NCBI RefSeq assembly: GCF_914767665.1
Contig: NC_059508.1
Span: forward strand, 2,356,001-2,420,000
Origin: Harmonia axyridis
Lineage: Eukaryota; Arthropoda; Insecta; Coleoptera; Coccinellidae
Direction: 5' to 3'
DNA: 64,000 bases
A program made the translations under genes and the position numbers. How positions within the stretch are numbered: position 1 is the stretch's first letter; each line of letters begins with the position of its first letter. The notes under the pieces are model-generated. The model had not been told where the DNA came from. It saw only the letters and a program-made list of their open reading frames with translations, and did no database searches. Of the stretch, positions 50,366 to 60,453 are shown piece by piece.

Positions 50366-51044
50366 ATACCTTTATGTACGAAACTATCATTTTTCGAAAG
50401 ATATTTCTATAGTTTAGACATTTTAGATGGTTTACAAATTATAAAAAAATCATTATGCGGGAGTTGAACCCAATCATTTGAAACCATCAATCAAAAGTGA
50501 AGTTTAATTGTGAATAGAAGCGCTGGTGATGTCTTAAAAGGTTTGGGAGGATCGAAATAGGTTATATCCGATCTTGTAACATTTTCATCTCTTGAGAAAT
50601 TCTTATTGCATGCAAAACATTGAAATTCCTTCAATGTTCCATCAGTAATGACAAATTTCATCAACCGCGGAATATTGAGATGCGTCTGTATACAAGGAAC
50701 TATCTACGGTCCCAACTGGTTGGAGTAACCAAATTTAATCAAAATCTGATGAAAATTGTGGAAGTTTAGACGGTTACAATAATCTGCGGACACACAGACC
50801 AGCAGACAGGCACGAAACCAAACAACAATTTTTTGTCATTGCTAGAGTGATCATACTGCTTCAAATTATTTCGGTAGAAACGGAAGCAAAAATGTGAAAT
50901 AAATGTAAGATTTTCCTTCCTAAAAGTTATCAAAAGAAAAAAAATGAAAGCGATCAATAAAAAGGCAAGAGGTCTTCGCCCTCAACTCCAATCTTGAAAG
51001 AAATCGATGGATCAAATCTCAGCCACCCTGTGGGGCTCAAAATC
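50366..51044. other. No supported gene
   Basis: AT-rich; nothing recognised. Confidence 0.45.
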
Positions 51045-51150
51045 CAGGTCCTGTCTTAGCACCAGTTGAATTTATGTTCATATGACCGCAGACGAATCCC
51101 AAGGGTGCAACAGCCCTATCCACTGAGCTCTATAAATAAGACGTGGGACA
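51045..51150 (-). repeat. Possible tRNA-derived (SINE-like) promoter remnant
   Basis: On the minus strand GAGCTCAGTGGATAGGGC resembles an RNA polymerase III A box (TRGCNNAGTGG). About 30 bases on, TTGGGATTCGTCTG resembles a B box (GGTTCGANTCC). The sequence does not fold as a convincing full tRNA. Weak evidence: only two short motifs and their spacing. Confidence 0.3.
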
Positions 51151-51474
51151 GCAAATAATTGCCGCTCAGATCACTTATATTGATAGATTAGGATTCTACC
51201 TTTACCTAAATTGTTTCTTCCCTTGAAAGGAAATGAAGTCTCTCATTATTGACACTGATATTTTTTTCTTCCTTTCTAATCAAACTGATGGCCTTGATTA
51301 ACAGCTTTTCTGTGGATATTTTACGATCTCTTTCGATTTATCACATCCACAGAGAAAACTCTAACCCCTGCCGAGATTTTCGCTGTTTGTGTCGAAATCA
51401 AAGAAGATATGTTTTCAATGCCATATAAAATTTGATCGACAAAACGAATCTATTAAGTGAAGTAAGAAGAAATC

Positions 51475-52203
51475 CATTATTTGTGCAATAGAGGGCTTCA
51501 GTTATCTGTATCTCGCGTTGTATAAGTCCAATCGGGATTTAGAAAGATGATATTTCATACTACAAAAACTTTTGTGACAGTTTTGTGCTCAGTTGACTCA
51601 ATTTATTTTGAGCGCGCGTCGAAAATAGACACTACAAAAAAGAAAATACACTATATTTTACAGTTTTTCTTCGATAAAGGCGAAAATGCAAGCCAGGCGG
51701 CTGAAAATGTAAACAGTTTTTCTGGTCCTGATAGTGCTACAGACAATCACGCGCAATTTTGGTTTCGTCGATTACGTTCATGTAATTTTGATGCACCCCG
51801 CACTGGGAGGCCAATTCTCGAAAATTTCGATAAAATTATAGACATTGTCGAGTCCGACTGTCATGTAAGCACTGTTTCGATTGTCCAAGAACTAAAAATT
51901 ACACAAAAAACCGTTTGGAATCATTTGCATAAGGCTGGTTTCAAGGAGAAGCTCGCTGTACGGGTACCACATGAGTTAACGCAAAAAAAACATCATGGGC
52001 CGAATTTCCATCTGCGAATGCTGCATCGCAACAAAATCGACCCATAGTTGAAGCGGATAGTGATTGGTGATGAAAAGTGCATCACTTACGACAACGTCAA
52101 GCGAAAACGGTGGTAGTCGAAATGCAGTGAGCCGACGGAAATGGTGGCCAAGCTAGGATTGACGGCCAGGAAGGTTTTGCTATGTGTTTGGTGGGATTGG
52201 CAG
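51475..52203 (+). mobile_element. Mariner family F, 3'-truncated (copy F2)
   Basis: The frame at 51,547-52,047 carries the HTH half: HYILQFFFDKGENASQAA, AQFWFRRLRSCNFD, PRTGRPI, VSTVSIVQELKITQKTVWNHLHKAGF and RVPHELTQK. Then frameshifted IVIGDEKCITYDNVKRKR retains the first catalytic Asp, and LTARKVLLCVWWDW ends at about 52,203. The initiator codon position reads ATA. Everything after, including the other two catalytic residues and the right TIR, is lost. A complementary fragment is at 27,780-28,320. Confidence 0.9.
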
Positions 52204-52324
52204 GTAATTATCTTATATGAGCTGTTCCCCTTTTGGGGAATGTTAATATATACAAAACACAATATCTGCGTATAGGAGGCGAAGCTACTAACTTAGATTG
52301 AGGATGGACAGGAGGTATCTCACA

Positions 52325-52885
52325 ATTCGGGAATTAAGGCGAATGAAGAGGCCAATATACTTTCCAGAAAAGGAGCAAAAGCTCCCCACATTGGCCCGGA
52401 ACCTTTCTGTGGTACAGGCAAATGTAACTTGTAGTAAGAGTTTCAGGAAAAGGAAAAAACCGAAAGAGAAACAATTTGGCGAAATCTTCCTGGGTTGGAT
52501 CATTCCAATCGATCGATCCAAGATCCAGGAAGTATTTGAATCCTATCAAGAATATACTACACCTCCTCACTGGACTCCTCACATGGCATTTTCGTCTTTG
52601 GAAACACCTCATGAAAATGACGATTGCAGATTCTGTGGGGAGAAGGAAGAAACTCCGGATCACCAAGTGACAGAATGCCTCACTTTTACTAGCCAACGCT
52701 TAATCTGCTTTGGACAAGAAACTTGTAGAAGGAAAGAAGTCCCAGATAGTAGAGTCCATTAGAACTATGGAACTGGAAGGCGAGCTGTAGATCAAGATGG
52801 CAATAAGAGCTCTGATGGAGGGCACAATAGACCATTAGGTCGCAGTGCAACGGAATCCCCTTAATTAAATAAAATCTAAATCTCA
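52325..52885 (+). mobile_element. LINE 3' end with zinc-knuckle tail (family G, copy G1)
   Basis: The frame at 52,298-52,762 includes CRFCGEKEETPDHQVTECLTF, a Cys/His knuckle typical of the C-terminus of RNase-H-bearing I/R1/LOA-type LINE proteins. It continues through a 3' untranslated region (GACCATTAGGTCGxAGTGxAACGGAA-like) to CCTTAATTAAATAAAATCTAAATC. The same 3' end is found on copy G2, showing the true element terminus. The upstream RT and RNase H parts are absent. Confidence 0.85.
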
Positions 52886-53159
52886 CTGTCCGGAATTACT
52901 TATATCTGAGAGTAACATTTGATGAGTCCGGTACCGATGTGAAAGAAATTGTAACACGTATTGTTCAGGTAATGGCATCCCGCTATACCAAGAAGAAGAA
53001 TAAGACCTAAACACGAAGAGCAAAGAACAGTAAGAATGTGGCGATTAGACGTTGGACGTCAAAAGATGTTCTAAACCGACTTATAGATAGAAAATCTAAG
53101 GATTCAGTGAAGAGCATGATCGAGAGAGCTTCTGGTTCCATCTAAATGCACGATAAGCT

Positions 53160-53345
53160 TCAGTCACCCACGTGCTTTGCAGATTTAAGCCCCTGTGATT
53201 TTAATCACCTCCAATCTTAGGGTCCAAGAACCCTGGACGACCTGAAGATCGCAATTGTGGAAGAAATCGCCCAAATAGCTCTCTCCACACTCGAAAAAGT
53301 ATCTATGAACTACTCAATAATATGGGTATAGCCAGCGAGGCTATC
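53160..53345 (+). mobile_element. Transposase C-terminal remnant
   Basis: The plus-strand reading FADLSPCDF, then PRTLDDLKIAIVEEIAQIALSTLEKV resembles the end of Tc1/mariner-superfamily transposases ('PDLSPCDFFLWGxLK ... TLxxLKxxIxxEI'). Frames are broken and the catalytic core is absent. The 52,886-53,159 stretch before it is probably more of the same relic but too decayed to read. Confidence 0.5.
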
Positions 53346-53444
53346 ATTTAGCCAATGTTATTTTCAAGATATAGGTGTGAGGAAACTAAATTATATAAAC
53401 TATCTGGTAAGCATTTCTTTGTTTGAATATAGTCTACCCTTTTT

Positions 53445-53627
53445 TCAACAGCCCTTAGAAATGTGCGCACTCTCTTCCACTGATTTCTCACAGTAATAAA
53501 GCTCAAACCGAATATGTTCAAGATCTAATCTATTGCTAATACATAGATCTTCCAAAAAAGTTAATAAAATCGGACCACGATTCCAATACGTCTCGTCCAG
53601 ACGTAAGTATCCAAGAGCCTCATCCAT
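53445..53627 (-). CDS. Unrecognised short ORF
   Basis: Sixty codons with an ATG start (MDEALGYLRLDETYW), acidic and rich in Leu, ending shortly before a T-rich tract. No family is recognised. It lies 18 bases downstream of the stop of the ORF at 53,646-53,885 on the same strand but in another frame. The two may be pieces of one decayed gene broken by a frameshift, or unrelated. No splice signals were trusted. Confidence 0.3.
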   Translation of the reverse strand: MDEALGYLRLDETYWNRGPILLTFLEDLCISNRLDLEHIRFELYYCEKSVEESAHISKGC

Positions 53628-53645
53628 TAGCGGACGTTTCAGAAT

Positions 53646-53885
53646 TCATTGAACAGATCCGAATTCCCGAAGAATTAATTTAAAGAGACTGCTGCTATTC
53701 GTGACAACGCAATCCGCATAAAAGTTTTGCGCGCAGGCGAGAGGGTGAATCGACGTCCGAACTTCTCCAGAATTGTCTACAACTCTCATGGGAACTCGCA
53801 ACTTGCGGGCTACGTTGAACAAGGAGTGACACCTACCGTTTTCTCCAATTAGATACGTTGAATTCTGACAAAGCGGACATGGCAT
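53646..53885 (-). CDS. Unrecognised ORF with Cys-rich start
   Basis: Seventy-nine codons starting MPCPLCQNSTYLIGENGRCH, then VARKLRVPMRVVDNSGEVRT. The base composition is less AT-rich than the surroundings. The paired CPLC and later CH could suggest a zinc-binding knuckle, but the spacing is not diagnostic and I recognise no family. Its start lies exactly at the border of the 0.45-kb tandem repeat, so it may belong to an older element into which the repeat expanded. Low confidence that it is a functional gene. Confidence 0.35.
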   Translation of the reverse strand: MPCPLCQNSTYLIGENGRCHSLFNVARKLRVPMRVVDNSGEVRTSIHPLACAQNFYADCVVTNSSSLFKLILREFGSVQ

Positions 53886-54164
53886 AAAACAATGTCGAAA
53901 TCAATTTTCAGGTTATCCGCATCCGTCTGATATTACACCTGGGGCCCCATTTGGATATCAGAACGGTACGAATAACGTGTGGGGGGTATGCTTTTCAGTT
54001 TGCTTCGTTTCTCACATCCTGGAGAAAATTTGCAGTATATTTATTTACAGGTGTTCGAGAAAATTGGAATGGAGTGAAAGATATTTCGAATTGAGAGAAA
54101 AATACTCTCGGGCATTCAGGAGGGTTTGGGAGTTTGATATTGTACGTCTTAAGATTAAGATTTA

Positions 54165-55274
54165 ATTAAGGAGGTTCCGTTTCACTACGACCTAATGGTC
54201 TTTTGTGTTCCCCATCAGAGCTATTTGCTCCATAACGTGATCTTGCCTTCCAGTTCCAGAGTTCTAATGAGCTCCAGTATCTTGGATGGTTTCAAGGAGG
54301 CTAATTCCTCACTTCTACAAGTTTCTTGTCCAAAGCAGATTTTACGTTGCTCAGTGATGGCGAGGCATTCTGTCACCAGGTGATCTGGAGTTTCTTCCTC
54401 CTCCCCACAGAATCTGCACTCATTTTCTGCTAGACCCATCCTCATAAGGAGTATCCTAAAGAGACAATGCCCTGTGAGGAATCCAGTGAGGAGGTGTAGT
54501 ACATTCTTGCCAAGATCCAGATACTTCTTAGATATCGTAATGTCAAAGTTTCGAAGAAACTTTTTGGAATGATCCAAACTAGGAAGATTCCGCCAGAGTG
54601 TTTCTGTTTCGGTTTTTTCCTTCTCCTGAAACTCTTTCGTGTAGTAACACGATGCCACAAAAAAGTTCCGGGCCGATGAAAGGAGTTTAGGCTCCTTTTC
54701 TGGGCTCTTCATTCCCTCCAATTCCCGAGTTCCCGGGAACCCTGACTAAAAAGACCTTGTTATTCTTGCCTTTTATATTGAGTTTTTTTACCATTTAGAA
54801 TCAATGATATGTGAGCTCAGTGCTTTGATTGCAGTCTGGCTATCAGAATGAATCGTTATATCACATTTCTGATAGTTTCTTGCTAGGTTAATTTCCACAC
54901 ATCTTTTAATTGCAAGTATATCTGTCAGAAATATACTCAGACAGCGGCCTTACGATATTGAGCATTTGGTACCAGTCCTGAATACTCTAGCGCCAGTACT
55001 CGTCATGGTTTTGGAACCATCTGTGTACCATTTGATGGTATTCTTTTTGAGAACTGGGATTGTGGACTCCTTTTCCTAATCTCTTCTACGTAGCAATGAA
55101 AGTTGTTTCGATGCTTATTTTCTTTATCATCTCGTCACTGGGAAGGTTCGCTGATGGTATGTAATTAGTCAGGGAAGACCAAGCTCTCTAATTCCTAATT
55201 CCCTCATTGCCCGTACCTTCCCTAGATATTCTTACAGTAGCCCTAGAGGCCACGCTTTCCATGTCCATGGATAT
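54165..55274 (-). mobile_element. LINE 3' part: RNase H plus zinc knuckle (family G, copy G2)
   Basis: Read on the minus strand from 55,274: DMESVASRATVRI (post-RT linker), then an RNase H domain with KWYTDGSKT (about 55,020), SIFLTDILAIKRCV, and ITIHSDSQTAIKALSS (about 54,830). Next HLLTGFLTGHC, the knuckle CRFCGEEEETPDHLVTEC (about 54,360-54,420) and ICFGQETC. It ends in a 3' tail AATTAAATCTTAATCTTAA. RNase H followed by this knuckle is characteristic of I/R1/LOA-type LINEs. It is 5'-truncated (no RT domain), with stops and a frameshift between RNase H and the knuckle. Confidence 0.9.
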
Positions 55275-55680
55275 TCTAACATCCTGGAGAAAATTTGCAA
55301 TATATTTATCAACTGATGTTCGAGAAAATTGAAATGGAGTGAAAGTTATTTCGAAATGAGGGAAAAATACTGGCGGGCATTCAGAAGGTTTTGCGCGTTT
55401 GCTTTTGTACTTCTGAGAACCAATCAAAGGATGATGCTGTACAAACATTGTGCTGAAAACGGAGACTGTCTGGATCATGCGACTCACTAAATTCATCGAT
55501 GGACCGAAAAGATCTCCTGCAAGTTAAAGTATTGGTCCCAGTTAACGAAGCAACATCTCTAGCAAGGGTAGGGGAGGCGTATCAATTGAAACCTTTGAAA
55601 TTATTAGTTACGTTCTGACAACACATTAAACAATGTCGAAATCAATATTTAGATTAACCGAATCCATCTGTTATTACACC

Positions 55681-56765
55681 CAGTGGCGGATCAACCGGTA
55701 CGCTTAGTACGCTAAAGCGTTGGGCCCGAAAGTCCACAATCAACATCTCTTCAGAATGAAAATTTGTCCTGCAAGTAAAACTGGAAAATGATTAAATAAT
55801 AAAAAATAACGTCTAAATTGCCACAATCACACGAAACGCTACTAGGCCCAGAGCAAAAATTTAGCTGCCGGCAAAAAAATTTCATTAAATCAAAAAGGTT
55901 CCGCTTCTGCATATTGTCTCCAATTATTTTCTGTCTGCAATGAATTCAAATTTGAAAATCTTGGGTTTTGATCAATTTCAGTTGTTCATGATCTTCTGAT
56001 AAACACAGTGTAAATTTTTGGTCCAAACCGCTAACAGTCTTATAATAGTACGTATTTGCAGAATCGAAAATGAAAAAGCTCTTTTCGAAAAAACTTTTTC
56101 TGTAGAAATATTCATAAAATGTGAGTCCCCGTCACTACCATTTTTTACCCATTAACTATTGAACCGTTGAGTGATGCATTAATATACTGGGTGTGCCATT
56201 TGAAATAAGGAAGTAGTAGTGTGCTTCAGGTGTAAACGCAAGTTGTAGAAATCTGAAAATATTTTAGGGAAAAAGATCATTGTCCAAACCCTAACATGCA
56301 AATTCACAGCACAAAATTATGATTAGTTTTCCATAAACGTCTAATAATCCATCGCGGTGAATCACCCTGTATATAGCTGTGAAGATATTTTTGACATTGT
56401 TCATTTTCTATGTTATCTTCAATGAATGAAATATAAAAATAAATAAATAAAACAATTATGAAGGGAAGCAGACTGCAGTTCTTAGGAATTCTTTCGATTG
56501 AAAGCAATATAACAGTTAATTGGTTAATTTTTCGGCATTTCATATTATATTTCGTTTTTATTTTTCAATGATTTTTCATTCATGTTAATTTCGATTTAAT
56601 TGTTTTATTTGAATTGATGAACCTTGTATTTTATCAATTGAATTTATGTTTGTTCTGTAAAAACTAAATTCTGGTTGAAAAATTGTTTCGAAAGAAATTG
56701 TAAAGTAGAGGTGGGCCCCGAAAGTTTTCAAGCATAGGGCCCAGAAAATCGTCGATCCGCCGCTG
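55681..56765. mobile_element. Non-autonomous hAT-like element with 8-bp target duplication
   Basis: Begins CAGTGGCGGATCAAC and ends with the complement of CAGCGGCGGATCGAC (13 of 15 matches). It is flanked on both sides by ATTACACC (55,673-55,680 and 56,766-56,773), an exact 8-bp duplication as hAT transposition makes. GGGCCCGAAAGT near the left end is mirrored as GGGCCC near the right. No transposase frame is present, so it needed help in trans. It sits inside a D tandem unit, and the undisturbed units at about 53,930 and 57,210 show the empty target with one ATTACACC. A MITE (E2) is nested within it. Confidence 0.95.
56183..56373. mobile_element. Small MITE nested in the hAT element (copy E2)
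   Basis: Sister of 6,173-6,364: starts ATATACTGGGTGTGCCATTT and ends GTGAATCACCCTGTATATAG. Its presence inside the hAT shows it inserted after, or travelled with, that element. Non-coding. Confidence 0.88.
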
Positions 56766-57542
56766 ATTACACCTAGGCCCTATTTGGATATCAGAATGGT
56801 ACGCAGATCGTGTGAGGGTGATCATTTTCCTTTTTTCTTCGTTTCTCACATCCTGGAGAAAATCTACTGTCTATTCCTTCTCTGATGTTCTAGAAAATTT
56901 GAGTGGAGTGGATTATATTTTGAAATGAGAGAAATGAACTTGCTCTTTTGCATTTAAAAACCGATCAAACATTTTGCTGTCTGGATCATGCAACTCACTG
57001 AATTCATCGACGGACCAAAAGAGTCTCCTACAAGTTACAGTATTGGTTAGAGTTAATGAAGCAACATATTTATCAAACTGTGCCTTATGGGCAGTGGAGG
57101 AGCCTTAGTTGTAGACTAACGAGAGAACGAGAGATATTGGTTACATTCGAGAAATCTGACAGCACATTAAACAATGTCGAAATCAATATTCAGATTAACC
57201 GCATCCATCTGATATTACACCTGAGGCTCCATTTGGATATAAGAACGGTTCGAAGGTCGGGTTATAATGATCGTTTTCCTTGTCGCTCCATTTCTCACAT
57301 CGTGGAGAAAATTAACAATCAATTTCTTTACTGGTACTCGAGAAAATTGGAGAGTATTGGAAGATATTGATAGGTAAGACACTGGCATGAAGTCAGGAGC
57401 TTTGTGTTTCTCAAATCCAATCGAATGGTGTTTCTGGTGTTTCTATGACGAGAATGCATGATTTTTGGGCTATGAAAGGATTATATGGGAGCTCACTTTT
57501 TCATAGAGAAAACGAGAAAATAACGTGAAAAGAAACATTGTA

Positions 57543-58632
57543 TTAGGTGTACAACTTTGCTTCCGCCGTTTTGCAATAGGTGACTGTAGCGGTAAGTGGT
57601 AGTCGAAATGAATAGATAGTAGATATCATAAAATAAGCTTAGGTATTTGTAAACATAACGCCATCGAAATATTAGTCCATATGTGTCGGCATCATAAAGT
57701 TATTCTCGATTAAACATGTCAGCTTACGTACCAAATTCCCGTCATTTGCGGAAGGTTTCAATTATCTGCTTTAATAGGAGAAAACTATGACTGAGGCTCA
57801 TCGAATGCTCTCGAATGCATGTGGTGAGGCCGCTCTTAGTGAAAAATCAATGGTTTCAACGCTAAATGAACGGTGATTTTGATGTCAAAGACCAGCATGG
57901 AAGTGGAAGAGAGAAGATTTTCGAAGATGCAGAATTGAAGGCATTACTTGATCAAGACTCGTGTCAAACGCAACCAGAGTTGGCAGTATCATTAGGATAA
58001 ACGCAAAAAGCCATTTCAAAACGCCTGAAAGTCATGGGAATGATTTAGAAACAAGGAAATAGGGTGCTGTACGAGTTGAAGCCTAGAAATGTTGAACGGC
58101 GTTTGTTTGCTTGTGAACAGCTGCTTGCAAGGCAAAGACGGAAGGGATTTCTGCATCGCATTGGGACTGTAGACGAATGGGTGAAATTGGTTCATTACGA
58201 TAATCTCCACTTCGACGGCCAAACCAAATATTCACGGTTCCAAGGTCACGCTCAGTATTTGGTGGGTTCATTATGAATTGTTAAAACAAACTGAAATGGG
58301 GGTTGTTATCGAACGCAATTAATGCGTTTGATCCGAGCATTGAAAGGCAAACGGCTGCAATACAATGAGAGACATGTTAAAGTGATTTTACAGCATGACA
58401 ATACTCGACCCCATGTTGCTAACGGGGTCAAGACATACTTGGAAACGTTGAAATGGGAAGTCCTACACCACCTGCCGTATTCTCCAGACGTTTCTCCCTC
58501 GGGCTATCACTTGTTTCGATCAATAGCACACGGTCTGGCTCACCAGCACTTCCGCTCTAATTCATAAATGTAAAACCAGTTTTTTACAATAAAGCCTCGA
58601 ATTTCGGAAAAAAACAGCGGAAGCAAAGTTGT
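57543..58632 (+). mobile_element. Family A mariner, decayed (copy A7)
   Basis: Left end TTAGGTGTACAACTTTGCTT is canonical. The right end reads GCGGAAGCAAAGTTG and is then replaced by the neighbouring MITE. The plus-strand relic has EAHRMLSNACGEA, HGSGREKIFEDAEL, LACEQLLARQRRKGF, GFLHRIGTVDEW (first-Asp region altered), and ILQHDNTRPHVANGV with the second Asp. Exactly 34 residues later the third catalytic position is Gly (SPSGYHLF), from a GAC-to-GGC type change. The last part of the protein is deleted. The spacing shows the family is DD34D. Confidence 0.94.
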
Positions 58633-58634
58633 TA

Positions 58635-58845
58635 TAGTATATCCAAAGTCACTTGGAGGAAGCCAGAATATTTCGATTGTACAAGGGTTGTCCAAGTTTC
58701 CAGAAATTCCTTCGTGGCCAGTGAAGTTATTGCCTAATAATACTTCCAAATAAACCCCGGTATTTAGCGGATCGCGGTATTCACTTCAAAATGACATCTG
58801 GCCAAGCGTTTTTACGGACTAGTTCAAGTGACTTTGGATATACTA
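58635..58845. mobile_element. MITE with 21-bp perfect TIRs, flanked by TA
   Basis: Bases 58,635-58,655 (TAGTATATCCAAAGTCACTT then G) are the exact complement of 58,825-58,845. The outer TA on each side fits a TA target duplication as used by Tc1/mariner/pogo transposases, leaving an element of about 207 bp. The interior is non-coding. It lies directly on the mangled 3' end of mariner A7 and 99 bp before a host exon. Confidence 0.9.
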
Positions 58846-58943
58846 TGCCATGATTTTAATACCGGATTTTTCAAAAGGAATAAATAATATAATGGCAGCA
58901 GTATGTATTATTTTTTGACATTTCTTATGTCATTTGTGTTCAG

Positions 58944-59094
58944 TAGATTGAGTCATTCAAACATTAAAGAAAAGCTCCAACAACTTTTAGAAAGAGAAAC
59001 AAAAACTCAAGGTGCTATGATATTTTTTAGTTCAGAGATAATCAAATCTGCACCTTTAACAAATTGGCGAATGCGTCGGTTCTGGTTTTTTAAG
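58944..59094 (+). CDS. Probable penultimate exon of an unrecognised host gene
   Basis: Preceded by a T-rich tract and TTTGTGTTCAG, followed by AAG|GTATAA. The exon starts with one base completing a codon (phase 2) and then reads 50 codons without stop: IKEKLQQLLERETKTQGAM, then IIKSAPLTNWRMRRFWFFK. Joined to 59,307-59,357 it continues in frame to a stop. The Lys/Glu/Leu-rich first half looks helical and the second half is basic and aromatic. The upstream exon was not found; it must end with two spare bases, and transposon insertions fill the preceding 1.4 kb. No family is recognised. Strength comes from splice signals plus frame agreement across the intron. Confidence 0.55.
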
Positions 59095-59306
59095 GTATAA
59101 TTTTTTATATGATCTATTGTTTAACTTAAAGTGTTTAGTCATATCAATCCCTTGTTTAATCATTCATTCACTTTATGCAAATTCATATGTAGGATTGAGT
59201 ACAATGACTTGCCAATAAACTGTCGATACGAAAATTATGGGACAGAAAGGAGTTTAGTGATTTTTTGAAACTAAACAATAACAAAATTGTTTTTTATTCA
59301 TTTCAG

Positions 59307-59357
59307 GTCACTCCATTCGATGAAATCTATTCAAGTTCATCTAGAGATATAGAGTAG
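59307..59357 (+). CDS. Probable last coding exon of the same gene
   Basis: Starts after TTTTTATTCATTTCAG, a good acceptor, and reads VTPFDEIYSSSSRDIE followed by TAG. The 212-bp intron (59,095-59,306) is phase 0, so FWFFK joins VTPFDEIY without interruption. A possible polyadenylation signal AATAAA lies at 59,675-59,680. The Ser-rich acidic tail has no family match known to me. Confidence 0.55.
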   Translation, partial: VTPFDEIYSSSSRDIE

Positions 59358-60453
59358 AAATTTCCGTAAAATTTCGATGATAACGATCAACATGAAACTT
59401 GCCAAAGTATTTCCACAAAGACAAAAAAAAAATTTGAAAAAAATTTCCCGAAGGACAGGTACAGACATCTGTTGGTGTTAAATCGAACTCTCAGCGAAAT
59501 CAATGGGAAAACTTCGCGAAAGTTTCCTTTCGAAGAGATTGGATGGAGTTTCCATTAAACTATCAATTACAATTGGAAATCATTTTCTTTGATTTCGATC
59601 ATACGTTCAATAACTTTTAAACAGACTCATTCATCGTGTAGATTTGTTTAATTTTTACAGTTTCTCCGTTCTAAAATAAATTACATCCAATTCAAAAATT
59701 ACTTTGTTCCTTTCTAAATTTTTATTCAGCTGTAACTTCCCATGTGACTTTCTTCTTACTAAAACCTGAAAATGAACGTACTTCATTTCAAGTTTTAAAC
59801 CGGAGGGACCATACAAAATTCACATAATTATTTCTTTCGATTCATTGAAACATGGCAAAAACAGATCGAAAGAGCTTTTTCCACATTTTCAGTCTATGAC
59901 ACAAAATTGAATTTGGAGAAATTATCTCTGAACCATCAAAGACCAAATGATCTAATTTTTTTTGTTTCTATTTCAATTCGATTAGATTTCAAGATCAAAT
60001 TTGTTAGCATTATGTGAATTTACCATAATTATTGTAAAAAAATTGTAAAAGGGAAACAAGTGTACATAAAGCACACTCTAAAATTTATGTTAATGGACGT
60101 ATTAGAGGTTATGATTTCCTGGAAGTTGAAATGACTGTTTTCCTTCGTGACGAATTGGGTTTTCCTGGCATGTCCGGGACCTAGTTTCGACACAGCATCC
60201 TTGCGAAATAACTCAGCGAATATAGGACAGTGAAGCAGTATCATGCTGACAGGAAGTTAAATCGATATGCTTTGAGGTGAACATCAAACAGCATCAAACG
60301 GAATGAGAAAAACTATATTATTCAGGGAATAATTGATCCACAACAAGAGCACACATAAGCATAATTGGTGTCAATCCACTTGTAGGTCTTGCTTGTTTTC
60401 ATGTCATCCACGTCATTTTCAGTTTTGAGGTTGGTCAGTTAGCTCGAACTCAC
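59358..60453. other. 3' region of the plus-strand gene / first intron of the minus-strand gene
   Basis: AT-rich and non-coding. It should hold the 3' UTR of the 58.9-kb gene on one strand and, if 60,454-60,783 is a first exon, the start of its intron on the other. No downstream minus-strand exon with a good acceptor was found here. Confidence 0.4.

Larger units (their letters stand above)
53886..57380. repeat. Tandem array of ~0.45-kb units (D), interrupted by a LINE and a hAT
   Basis: Units share CAATGTCGAAATCAAT, ATCCATCTGATATTACACC, CCATTTGGATATxAGAACGG, TCACATCCTGGAGAAAAT, TGTTCGAGAAAATTG, CTGTCTGGATCATGCxACTC and ATTCATCGAxGGACC. The CACATCCTGGAG landmark is at about 54,013, 55,284, 56,847 and 57,298. 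After subtracting the insertions, the last two intervals are about 480 and 450 bp. The first unit is incomplete. Open frames read through some units but are not maintained between them. Unit identity is moderate, so the array is old. Confidence 0.85.
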
